Source of the DNA: Zasmidium citrigriseum
Lineage: Eukaryota > Ascomycota > Dothideomycetes > Mycosphaerellales > Mycosphaerellaceae
Assembly: GCA_002786025.1 (NCBI GenBank)
Contig: NHNW01000050.1
Span: forward strand, 231,542 to 295,541
DNA: 64,000 nt
Reading direction: 5' to 3'
Under the pieces are notes generated by a model that was not told where the DNA came from, searched no databases, and saw only the letters and a program-made list of their open reading frames with translations. The position numbers were made by a program, and so were the translations under genes. Positions within the stretch are counted from its first letter, which is position 1; each line of letters starts with the position of its first letter. This document shows positions 1-10,800 of the stretch, piece by piece.

Positions 1-116
1 TTCGGCCATAGGTAGCTGACAATTGGGCATCCCGTCCGCTCTGCCATACACAAGCAGCTAACCGCCTGATTAGTACTACGGTGGGTGACCACGTGGGAAT
101 ACCGGGTGCTGAATGT
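1..116 (+). rRNA. 5S ribosomal RNA (about 3 nt missing at 5' end)
   Basis: The sequence follows the fungal 5S pattern: CCCGTCCGCTC in loop A/helix III, then GATTAGTACTACGGTGGGTGACCA in the conserved 3' half that carries the internal Pol III control region. Helix II is intact (TAGCTG near 12-17 pairs with CAGCTA near 54-59). The 3' end GCTGAATGT can pair with ACATTCGGC, of which the window shows only TTCGGC, so about three bases lie upstream. A run of T (116-119) and further T runs downstream fit Pol III termination. Dispersed single 5S genes are usual in filamentous ascomycetes. A slightly diverged pseudogene copy cannot be excluded. Confidence 0.85.
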
Positions 117-120
117 TTTG

Positions 121-680
121 CATTTTTGCTGTTCTTTTTGGACGTCGGCGAACGGACGAAGGAAGCAAGCGCGAGGCGATGAAGGACAAATTTTGACAGT
201 CGTCGGAACGGCTGAACCTTTGTCCGAGGGTCCAGATCCTTGAAGTCTGTTTCCTCGCACCTCATCCTTACTTGTCGCGGGACAGTATCAAACACCTTTT
301 TGAGCTTGATCTACCGCATTATTGCCTCGAAGATACCGCTTCTCCTCAGGGGTGTGGAGTGCTTCCCAGTCAAGCCGAGAAGCTGACGCATTTGCGAGGA
401 CTTTTAGTTCCCCTCTCGCCCTAACGAGTTTTGCTTGGAACCATTCAAGGATTTGTCGCCTGCCACCTCTCTCATCATGGATCGAATGGAAAGATGACAA
501 TTTGAACAGCAGCGGACAGGAGTTGATAATGCCTTAGGCTTGACCCTCGGCTTCGCAACTGCAGGTGGACGCCTGAAATTTGGCGGCTCTTCTTGATCAA
601 CAACATCATCACTCACTTCATCTCCCTCGCTACAATCCATCACAATCCATCAATGGGTCATCGAATGCACTCGCATCAGG
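121..680. other. Intergenic, no gene recognised
   Basis: Beyond the 5S terminator I see only short overlapping frames with no family resemblance. The last part is the presumed promoter and 5' leader of the F-box-like gene. Confidence 0.5.
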
Positions 681-1644
681 ATGCGGAATAGACAGCAACC
701 TCTGACGTTTTTTGACCTGCCCCGCGAGATTCGAGATCTCGTCTATGGCCATACGTTGGACGACATCGCTGAAGCCATCGCTAACGACGAAAGAGTCGGC
801 AAGCATACCAGACGCTACTGGAGCCGGCCTTTAGAGATGGAAAACGCAGTGGAATACGATACATGGCCACCTCGTCCAGCCGAATTCTACGTGCGGCAAC
901 ATCTTGCACCATGCCCTCACTTGGGCCTCTTCGACATCCATCCTCTGGTGACCGCAGAGCTTTGCGACGAATTGCAGGAGAAGCAGCTACGCACAACACT
1001 CAGACTAAGCCTTCGCCGGCAGACTGGAAGGCCAAGACAGCTTATGGGCAAGTGGACAGGCCTGGATCTTCCTCTTTATGCAAAGCACACGATCTCTACA
1101 GTCTCGTTCCAAATCCCACCGGTGGCCACCGCCCGCACCTCTGAAATGGTTTCAAGTGAGCAATAATTCCAGCAACAAGGTCGAAGCTGACTTCATTGTA
1201 GTACTTCGTCCATTCCTCGACGACACAGCTCCGTGTCTCTTCGCTGATCTTCCAAACCTCCACACCATCAACGTTTCATTTCCATCATGCTGGTACCCAC
1301 CCGCTTACACGCCCCGCGACTATCCCTCTTGCGTCGAGATACGCTCTCTGGACTATCCCCATTGCGCTATCGGGACTTTATCTCCCACCTTTCGAGTCAC
1401 TAAGGAGAGGCTGGATCAATGGCTGGCATTGAATGTGGTACGTTCCCGACTCGAAGAGGTATCCAGCGCGAGCTTACAAGTATACCCAGCCGATCTCATG
1501 TCCTGCAACGTATGTTGTTGCGTTGGTGAACTATATGGAAGGCGACTTCGTGCGAATGATACCCTTCAACACATGAGAGGGAGCACAAAGACGACGGTCT
1601 CCACTGTTAATTACCCGCCAGGCCATGTCATTACGAGGTCGTGA
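681..1644 (+). CDS. F-box-like domain protein, two exons
   Basis: Proposed exons are 681-1155 and 1202-1644. The 46 nt intron has donor GTGAGC and acceptor TTGTAG, and splicing restores one frame across the two open segments. The N-terminus (residues about 7-27, LTFFDLPREIRDLVYGHTL) is the leucine/proline-rich pattern of the short F-box-like domain found in very many ascomycete proteins. Those proteins usually couple variable C-terminal regions to SCF ubiquitin ligases. The remainder, about 300 residues in all, has no motif I recognise. A further intron after position 1437 (GTACGT donor) is possible, so the C-terminal 60 residues are uncertain. Target and role are unknown. Confidence 0.6.
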
Positions 1645-2587
1645 GGTCGCAAGCAAGACGCGGTGGTGCTATTAGAGCCGAAGAAAGCAGGTCCAAAGCT
1701 CTTCAACGATGGATCTATCGTCCTCGCCCGGAGCAGAGCCATTCCAATCGCGGCGAGTACTCTTGCCATCAGCACCGCCCCCAGGAGGTGAAGACGCCTC
1801 CCCGAAGGAAGAGTGTTCCATTAGGGCCTCGGATACGAAACGTAAATTGGGTGCGAGGTCCACTTGCTCGACTATGCCAGCTGCACGTCGCTTCGCACCG
1901 TCTCCTCTGTCCTACATGCCGAACGCGGGACAAGGATTGGGAACGCCGCTCAAAGGCCACGCGGTCTCGGCGTCTGTACAGTGGAGTATCTGGACAATGC
2001 CTCATGTTCCGGACTGAATTCCTGCAGGTAATGAGATTTCAGCAGCGCCACATGCCCATTTGCAGAGCTATTAGAGAGGGACTAAAGCCAAACTCAGCTA
2101 TGGCGTCCAAGTGGCTGCTTTTACAGCTCCAGCCAGCCACGTGAACTTCAGCTTTCGATCCTTGAAACGGAAACCCATGCCGGCCATGACTATAAGGGCT
2201 CCTGAGACCTGCCAAATTGAGCCAAGTGTGAGCGAAGTGTTGCACTTCAGCTCCGTCAAGCTTTGGCCTTGACCACTTTTGAGCAGCCTTGCCAAAGTTT
2301 CCAAAGGAAAGCCTTCGTGCACGGACGGAATTTGGCAATCCTAGGGTTTGGTCTCACCTGGGCGTCTGGTTTTCTCGCGTGTTCTGAAAGTAATTTTTCT
2401 ATGGCTGGCTGGAAGGCCAGTCTCGACGTCCACCAGAGAGCGCAGCCCTGTCGTGGGAAGCAGAACGCTCATGTATTGGGCATTTAATAGAGCTGCGAGA
2501 CACCAGTCGTCCTCATTGACATTCGGCTACCTCTCCTCACGTATCAATCGGACTGACTGATCCTCCCTGAACGGAAGCACGACAGCA
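1645..2587. other. Intergenic with weak short frames
   Basis: Several frames of 60-170 codons overlap on both strands (for example 1709-2017 plus, 2039-2338 minus). None has a recognisable domain, signal peptide or consistent splice structure, so I call no gene here. The last few hundred bases are the presumed promoter of the secreted-protein gene. Confidence 0.4.
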
Positions 2588-3912
2588 ATGAGGGCAACCA
2601 TCCTTTTGGCTTTGATCAGCAGTGTGGTTGCATCTCCTGCTGGCACTCCGAACATACAATCCGCATTCTGTTCGGTCGTTAAAGATGCTGTGACACTAGT
2701 CAAGCAGCAGACTGCGGCAACCGCATACTGCTCTTCATTCCTTGCTATACCATCCATCACTTCTACGGTCACATCGACCACATTCACCTCGTAAGGTTGC
2801 TGACCGAGAAGCCTGTTGCTTTGCTAACAGACGTCACAGCACCTATACTGATGTCTCGACCACGACTACAACGACGCAGGTGCAGACGGCTCCCATCGTC
2901 ACAGATGTAGTCACTACCTCTACTACGTCTTTCTCGACGACGTGAGTTGCTGGCAATGCAAACGTCACGCAGACATACTCATGTCAATGCAGCACTTTCA
3001 CGGAGACTTCGATCACGACCACGGGCACCACCTCGGTTCTTGCCACCGTTACTCGTACTTCGTGTGCAGCTCCGACTAGCACGGCACACAAGATGAAAGA
3101 GCGAGCCGTCAGCTCCATTCCCAAACCACCGGCACTAGCTGCCTACATCCTAGGCCCGCAGATATCCTCAGCATGTAGCTGCCTCTCTATTGCGCCCTCC
3201 ACTACCACGACGACAAGCATAACCTCCATGGTGGCGACAACATCCCGAACTACTAGCGTACGTCTCCCTCCCGGCTACTAAGTGCCTTGGATTCTAACAA
3301 CAATAGGTCGATACAACAACGACAACAACACCGCATACTACATCCACCAGTGTCTCAACGATCGTAAGCACGATCAGCACGACAACGACAAGCTGGTCCA
3401 GCGTCCAAGCCACCACGACTACAGGCACTACAACGGTAGTCTCGCTTCCCACCTTTGAGATCAAGGTTATCGGTGGCTCAAACAACGGCAACTACGCATC
3501 CTTGAGGGTATATAATGGTATTGCCGCTGGAAAAGCCCCGCCGAATACAATCGGCGTCTCTCTTGATGGTACAGTCGGCACTCCCTCAAACTTCTCGCTC
3601 GCCGGCACGAATCTCCTCGCAGCCGACGCCGCCTACGTTGGGTACACGGCGGATGAAGACCTGAACAGAGTGGACGGTGACAGCGAACTTGTGCTGTTCG
3701 ATTCGGCGGCGACCATTGCAGCAAGGGGAAATAACATCACAATGCTGCAATGCGGCCTTGCCGCTAATGCGGATGGTACCTGTCCTCTGCAGTGTGTTGT
3801 CAATGGTGGAAGTACGTACTTCCAATGTGGGCAGTACTGGAGGATCTTGCAGCCGGGAGGAGCCAACTATTGCAGCAACACGGCTTTCCTGCTGTACGGT
3901 GTTACTACGTAG
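2588..3912 (+). CDS. Secreted Ser/Thr-rich (mucin-like) protein, four exons
   Basis: Proposed exons are 2588-2790, 2840-2941, 2993-3257 and 3307-3912, giving 391 residues. The three introns of 49-51 nt have GT and AG ends and preserve frame at every junction. The N-terminus is a clear signal peptide (MRATILLALISSVVAS). Residues about 55-210 are dominated by Thr/Ser runs typical of heavily O-mannosylated fungal wall or surface proteins. The C-terminal 160 residues form a compact domain with several cysteines (LQCGLAA, CPLQCVVNGG, FQCGQYW) ending in YGVTT. There is no hydrophobic GPI tail. Likely extracellular or wall-associated; function unknown. Confidence 0.75.
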
Positions 3913-4094
3913 ACTGTCGGTACTGGACGACAAAGGGCGATGATCTCAAGAATAGGATTGTTTGAAGTCGCTTCTATTTAGCTGATGAGCTCTCGCCTTC
4001 TCGACGTGGCTTTTCGACGGGGATGATCTCAAAAAATTTTGATCCCTGCTCTTGTTCACCGTTGCTGCATTCAAAGGTAAGGCTGACCGACCAG

Positions 4095-4885
4095 TCAGGA
4101 CGAAAAGTTGACCTTCGAAACCGTCTGGTAGAACGCCTTGCCCTGTTCCTCTGCAATCGTGAGCTCGAGCTCGGTAGGCTGTCGTGACCCGTCACCAGCC
4201 TGTTTGCAGACCGCTGTCAGCATTGCAATCTCCAGAAGAAATTGAGGCCCTTACGCTGAAAGTTCCAGCTCCCCATGGAGACCCACCATGGATTTCATTG
4301 AGATTGGAAAGCAGCGGGAAGACCGTCTTGTATCCTAAGGGAACATAGACGATGCCATGATGAGCCAGAGTGCTCATCGCTGCAAGCGCAGTGCTCTCTT
4401 GCCCGCCGCCCATCGTGCCGCTGCTAACGAAAACGCCAGCGAATTTGCCCCAGTACGACCCTAACCACTAGTCAGCAAGCCATTATACACGACGTTCAGC
4501 TTTTTGAGTATCTCACCCTTAGCCCACTGTCCACCCGTCCGATCCCAGAAAGTCCTCCACTGCGCCGGGAAGTTGCCAAAACGAGTCGGTATGCCGAGCA
4601 AGAACGCATCGTATTCTTCTAACTTCTTGGGACTCTCGAGGGTGGCAATGTTCCAGCTGTCCTTGGAGGGAGCGTGCATCTTGGTGAGCACATCATCGGT
4701 GAACGTCTCTTGCAGCATGTAAATGTCGCAGGTGCCGCCGGCGGCTTTGATCCCTCGAGCTTCGGCTTCAGCGAGTTGCTTGATGTGGCCGTACAGACTA
4801 AAATCATTGTCAGTCGTCAGATTGACAAGGTTTGCGATGCAGAACCGTACGAATAGAAGACGATGGCGACCTTGGGTCCCGACAT
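4095..4885 (-). CDS. WrbA-type NAD(P)H:quinone oxidoreductase (flavodoxin-like)
   Basis: Four exons on the minus strand: 4851-4885, 4517-4797, 4255-4460 and 4095-4199, coding 208 residues, the usual size for the WrbA/Pst2/Ycp4 family. Frame and splice sites agree at all junctions. The N-terminus [17 protein letters not shown] is the FMN phosphate-binding strand-loop. [21 protein letters not shown] and [14 protein letters not shown] are the family's two further flavin-binding signatures. These proteins make two-electron reductions of quinones and are associated with oxidative-stress defence, often at eisosomes or the plasma membrane in yeast. It is convergent with the secreted-protein gene to its left. 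Confidence 0.9.
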
Positions 4886-5825
4886 GATGAGCGATTGAGT
4901 TCAAATGCAGAGCGACAATCGACGAGAAGAGCGAGAATGAATATGGACTCAAATAAGTTTTCTGCCCACAAAACTCAAGAATCGAACAGGCACGATGGAT
5001 TCATTCTGGACTTCCCAGCGATCTCTTTTGTTCTTAAGCAACAGCTCCGTGCTACAAAAGCTGACGTAAAGCTGAGCAAATCAGCTATACGCCTGGCACC
5101 TTGGGAACCGCCTGATTGTGCATCGCCAAAGCAGCCACAAACAGGGAAGAGACCTTGGAACCTAGTCCACTGGTCGCCATCGTGCCAAGACATTTCTAAG
5201 AATTGGCGCTGGATCAGTCAGCCAGAATCGCGGACGGACTAGACTTGGGCTGCCATCAGGTGCTCGTTTTGGACGTCTTTGGACCGTACTTGGATTTCAG
5301 ATTACTCGCAATTCGTTCAAGGATTGAGCCTCGGTCCAAATTGGGTAGGTGGATGTGCACGTGCCGCATAAGTGTCGCTGCACGGACTAGCGCTAAATTG
5401 CGAGTGAATTTGTAGATCTCTGGTGAATGTGATTGCGTGAATCCCACACTCTGAGTTTGCCAGAACATTAGCAGATGGAATGGAATGTTTCGATGGAGAG
5501 GGAAATATGTCCACCAAGGTAGGTCTATATCGATATAACATCCTACCCGGAGGAATTTCACATGTCATCCTCGTGCAAGAGTCTGGGCTTCAACATCTGG
5601 TAGTACTCTTGCGCTTTGAGCTCTTTGGATGTGAGCTTCTATCATTGATTTCATTGTCAGTTCTCAGCTCGACCTACTCACTATATGTAAGCAGCTTGTA
5701 AGCCAGTAGACGCTTTGAAGTAGGACTGACCAAACGTTGAAGAGAAACTCAAGGTCAACGTTATAACACAGTAAGCAACACTTTTGCCAAACTACTAGCT
5801 GATACATGTCCTAAAGTGAGACTCA
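4886..5825. other. Divergent intergenic region
   Basis: This region separates the WrbA-like gene (minus) from the questin-oxidase-like gene (plus) and should hold both promoters. Only short, overlapping, non-conserved frames are seen. Confidence 0.5.
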
Positions 5826-7368
5826 ATGACGGACAACCAGACGACAGCCAAGATGTACAGCGATGCAACCCGCCAGGCGAACGCCGGCGGCCTGAGCGAG
5901 CATTTGAAGATGAATCAAAACCACGAGCGTACCAACGTCCATGATGACTACCAGCTGCAAAGTCAATTCGACATCACAACCTCAACGACCAGCGTATATC
6001 GTGGTCCACGTCCCCGGGAGGACTCTGCTCAGATGCTGAACAGACTACTCAAAGAAAACCAGCTCAACAACCATGTCTACTTCAGCGAGACTGGCGGCTT
6101 CCACAATCATCGTGTGCACCATCTCTTAGCAGCTTATGCTCTGGGTGCAACGCCGAAAGATTTGCAGTTGGCCATCGACACGATGGAAAGTACCCAACGC
6201 CCTAGATTTGCCATCGACAAGGATCGGGTCGAAGCCATGTACACTGGTGAAGGATTCAAGTCGATGTTGGGCAATGATCGATACTACCATGACTATCTCG
6301 CCTTCTTCTTGCAGAAATTTGAGAAGCAGGGCTGGAAAGAGATGGTGACTGAATACCTGTTCTCTGGCACAAGACTGGCGGATGACCATTTCATCAGGCT
6401 TTTCGCAGGTACGTTTTTTCAGCTTACCTCGAAGGTTCCACTATTTGCTGAATCAAGTCAACATAGGAATATGGCATAACCTCATCCTGGTCGGATATGG
6501 CATCGAGTTTGAACAACCTGGAATCGTCGCCGAAGGTCTCGCAGGCACCTGTGTGCACTCCAACGTTTTCGGGCAATACTTGCTTGAATGTGAGAGGTTG
6601 TCACAAAATACCACTACAAAATGTAAGCCACTCGTTGAGCTTCTGCAGGAGATTAGGGAAGATCGAACGCTGTGCGACAAAGACTATTGGAACGGCGGCA
6701 ACTCGTTTGCATACGACGATGACTTGGCCAGTAAGGCGCCTCCAAGGATGGCTGAATTGGCCGCACAATGGACAGTCGACGATCCCGATGATCTGGCATA
6801 CCGAACAGTCGAGTTGATCAACGTGAATGCCTTCATCGCAGGCGCTGCACAACGTCCAAGCAAAGTGGTCAAGATCGACTTTATCTACGTCCATTACATC
6901 AATGCCTCAATCTTCTTTTCTGCCTTTCTAGAACAGGACTGGATCAAGTCGGCAGTCAAGATTCGGCTTCTGGAATGTTTCGTCCGCATGGAGCTCCTCT
7001 TCTACGCCTCAAGTCTCGGACCGGAGCTTCGTGCGAACGAAATCAAGAATTATAAACCCGTGGATCCGGCGTCCACGTGGTCGTCGATCATTCAGCGCTG
7101 TATGGTGATCCCAGATGATGGACACCTTGTGAAAATGATTCGAGCGCTGGCGCATGGCGAGCAGGTTTCGAGATCGTGGGAAGAGCAGGACATGGAGAGA
7201 GACCCACCGCTTCTGCCTGTGAAAGGAGGAATGTGGCTCCAAATTGCGAACATGGCCGTTGATTCGGTCGAAGGTGAGGGTGATATCATCAGACACTGGG
7301 TGAGGGGTGCTGGTAGTGATGAGGCATGGGCAGAGTTTCCGGACAGGAAAAGCGAATTGAACTATTGA
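5826..7368 (+). CDS. Questin-oxidase-like Baeyer-Villiger enzyme (PF14027 type)
   Basis: Exons are 5826-6408 and 6467-7368, with a 58 nt intron (GTACGT...ACATAG), giving 494 residues. The segment NNHVYFSETGGFHNHRVHHL followed by AAYALGA is the hallmark of the questin-oxidase/AflY-like family. These proteins act in fungal polyketide metabolism, where characterised members cleave anthraquinone rings. C-terminal motifs (FIYVHYINASIFF, ECFVRMELLFYAS) fit the family's helical core. No polyketide synthase or other cluster gene is visible nearby, so this is either a lone paralogue or one lying outside any cluster. The substrate cannot be predicted. Confidence 0.85.
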
Positions 7369-7863
7369 TGAATTGTGAGATGATGAGAGTGGCGATTAAG
7401 CAGCTTGCAGTCTGACTTGGCCAGGAAGTTTCTTTTCCGCACGCGCGAAGCCAGGCTGCAGCCTGATAGTAGGCTCATCGATCAAGGACACCACCAAGAC
7501 CCATGTGATCTGAGTCCAGGCGCTGAATGGAAAAAGTACTTGGACGGACTCTCATTGAATACATGCAAACCACAGATCATCCCGTCCCGCTATTGTCTCT
7601 GTAGACTGTTTTGTGGACGATCATTCGCGTAACTGCAACGCGAATGCGAATGATCTGTGTAAGTGTTGGATTGATAAAGCTAAGTGAGCTCCTTTGGCCA
7701 CGTCGTGTGGAAGTGAGCTCTTACAACTACTACCTACAATGTCGCCAATCATCTTGGCTCTGATGCTTGGTTTTGCTTCGACAGCCTTAACCGCTAATCC
7801 AGGGGTTGTGTCCTATACCGCTCTGACATTCCCATCGCCCTTGAATTGGATCAACAAGAACTA

Positions 7864-7879
7864 CATGAACTACACCGGA
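7864..7879. repeat. Left target-site duplication of the LINE (16 bp)
   Basis: CATGAACTACACCGGA is identical to 14871-14886 and lies in coding sequence of the disrupted surface-protein gene. Confidence 0.9.
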
Positions 7880-10800
7880 GAGAGAGCAATAGTGTTGTTT
7901 TTGATTACCTAATTAGATAACCTTATCCAGCGGGTGGCTGAGTAAGAAAGAGGTGGTCCACTAGGAGCCCTTTAATAGAATCGAACCATCGTTATCCTAC
8001 TCTTCCTTTGCTACTTAGTAGGCAGAAACCTACTATACCGAGCCTAGGTCGTTATAAGGGGGCTATAGGGGTGTATAGCGCTTAATTGCTTGTCTTAACT
8101 ATTAGTTAATTAATGCTACAGGTGGTTCCTCTCGAGTAGGTACTATCCGCTTAGAGGGCTATACTAGACATAGCGGTCTACGAAGGACTTTTATTAGTTT
8201 AGGCTTTTCGCCCTATAACTACTAGAACAGTTTAGGGTCGCTAGCTTTTTCACCGTATCGTTTAGAGGTATAGAGTATCCGATTAGCTATTATCTACCGC
8301 CTAACTATTGTCCGGTAGGACTCCCTTACTATACCCTCTTACTATAGCTTAGGGGTAGTATTAAAGGATTAGGTTAAATAGCACTTCTATAACGCCTATA
8401 TAGCTATTAGGAATAGGTATAGCTATTGGTTTCGACGTACCCGATTATCCTTTTTAAGTCGTTTGTCTACTAGGCCCTAGTCCTTATTTAGTTTAGGAAA
8501 GGGGCTTACTACTATAAAGGTAAGTATTTCCTCTATCGAAGTTAGGGTTAATATTTAAGCGTTTAGTAGGTCGAGGTAGGCCTAGATTCGTTGAAATTTA
8601 TACTAGACCGCCTATAAGACTGAGTATCCTATCTAAATGTAGTATAGGGATAGGTCCCTTATATCCTATAGGTATATCTACCGATTAGCGGGTAGCTATT
8701 TAAGCAGCTAGCCTATTCTTATCTTTTAATAAAGGAGCCGCTAGAGGAGGTCTCCAACTTTTAGTTAACCTACGAAAGGCTAGTAGGCTATCTATAGCTC
8801 CTTCTTTATTAAATTTTAACCTATTTTTCGCTTATAGGCACTCCGGGCCTAGGTAGTACGGTTAGAGAAGTCTACGCTGTAAAGGCGCTTAGCGAGGAAT
8901 AATTTATAGGTAGCTTAAAACCCTACTTGTTTAATACGGATATCCGTACTATTTCGTACTTTTAAATAGATAGCCGCTTAGCTCTTATCGTTTAGGTCCC
9001 GCCGCGGAGGCCTAAGTAATCGATACTATAGTTTAGGTATTAATCTAATAAGGCTATTAATCCGGCTACGGATATTATCTAATTCTTATTTAGACTTTAC
9101 GGTTATCGGTACACGGGGAGATTAGGATTAGGCGTCCTAGATATCCCCTATTATACGGACATTAGATACCTATAAGATCCGCTAGCTAGTAGAGTTCTAC
9201 CGCCGGGCACCCCGACCTTTACTAGAGCCTAGGTACGGGTAATACTAAATAAAAGTATTTATAAGCTCTAGGTGGTTTCGTAGTTAGGCAATTATAATAT
9301 ACTTTAAGCTTTTAGGAGCGTTATAGCGATATATAGTTCGCTAGCGCCTCTACTAATTAGCTAGATATAGCGGAAGGTTATAAATTTTCGATAAGAAGGA
9401 TTACGTCTATAGGCTAACGATTGTATCTTTAATTATGTTACCCTCTATATAAGCGAGGATAATTTAACGAGTAATCTAGGCCTACGGTAGGTTAGGCTAT
9501 ACTATAGCTCGCGTAATAGTAGTTACGATACCCGCATTATAGACGCTTTCTAGGTTACGGCATTTAATACCGCCTTCCTTCTTTAAGTAGTAGGTATAGA
9601 AGTCCTTATCTAGCCCGTGCGATTTATCGTCCTACACTAGCTAGTAATACTCCTTTTTAAGCTTCCGTTTAACCTCTGTAGGGATGTTAATAAAGCGAAA
9701 GGCGTAAATCGGTAGGGACATTATTAGGGCGTTTGTAATTTATACTCTACCTTTAATAGATAGGTAATATTTAAGCTACGTAGTAGCGACCTTGTTGAAT
9801 TTTTAAATTATCCTTTCCTAGTACCGGGTTAACTATAGTTTATTATTAATACCGATAGGGATCCCTAGGTGTTTATAGGGAAATTTATTAGACACCGTTT
9901 AAACCCCTTTAATATCGATAGGCGGTAGGTCGCCGACTTTTAATAGGAAGGACTTTTCCTAGTTAACCTTTGTACTAGAGGCTTTATAATACGTTTAAAT
10001 GTTCTCGATAGCGGTATTAGCTTCTACCTAGTTATATAGGAGCACTACCGTGTTATCGGCGAACATAGAGAGCTTTAACTAGCGGTCGCCCGTTATTACT
10101 CCCTTAATTCGGTTATCCTTATTTATTAGCTAGGTAAGTAACTCGATAGCCGCTACGAATAGCGAGCAGCTAATTAGGTCGCCCTAGCGGACGCCCGACT
10201 TAACTACAATTACCTTACTTATCTAGCCGTTTATAAACACTTTAATTCGAGTATCCTAATATAGCGTCCTAATCTAGTTAATAAAGCTATTAGGAAACCC
10301 GAGCGTTTGAAGCGTTTTCTATAGAAATTTATAGTCGATACGATTATACGCCTTCTCTTAGTTAAGGAAAAGGATAGCGATACCGCTATTACGGATAGGT
10401 AGAAGAGGCTTATTTTTACCGTTCGTTCGTAGAGTATAGAGCACTATTACTAGTTAAATTATACGGACATTGTTATTAATAAGCCGGCTAGGTAGGAAGG
10501 TATATTAATAGGATCTAATAACTAGTTTAAGGGCTTTTACTAACTACTACATTAGAATTTTGGTATAAATTTTATAGTCTACATTTATAATAGATAGCGG
10601 CCTATAGTTCTTTAGGTTCGTTCGCTCGCCCTTCTCCTTATAGAGAAGGGTTAAAACTCCGTCTATCTATTTATAAGGCAGAGAATTAAAGCGCTAGATT
10701 CTTTAAAAGAGGCCGGTAAGCTACTTAACGATTTCCGAGCGTATAGGATTCTAGTTCTTCCGTTCCTTTGCTAATAGGTTTTGCAGTAGCCGAATAAGCG

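Noticed and set aside
1709..2017. 102-codon Ser/Pro-rich frame
   Set aside because: Composition is fungal-like but there is no family, signal peptide or splice partner, and it overlaps a longer frame in another phase.
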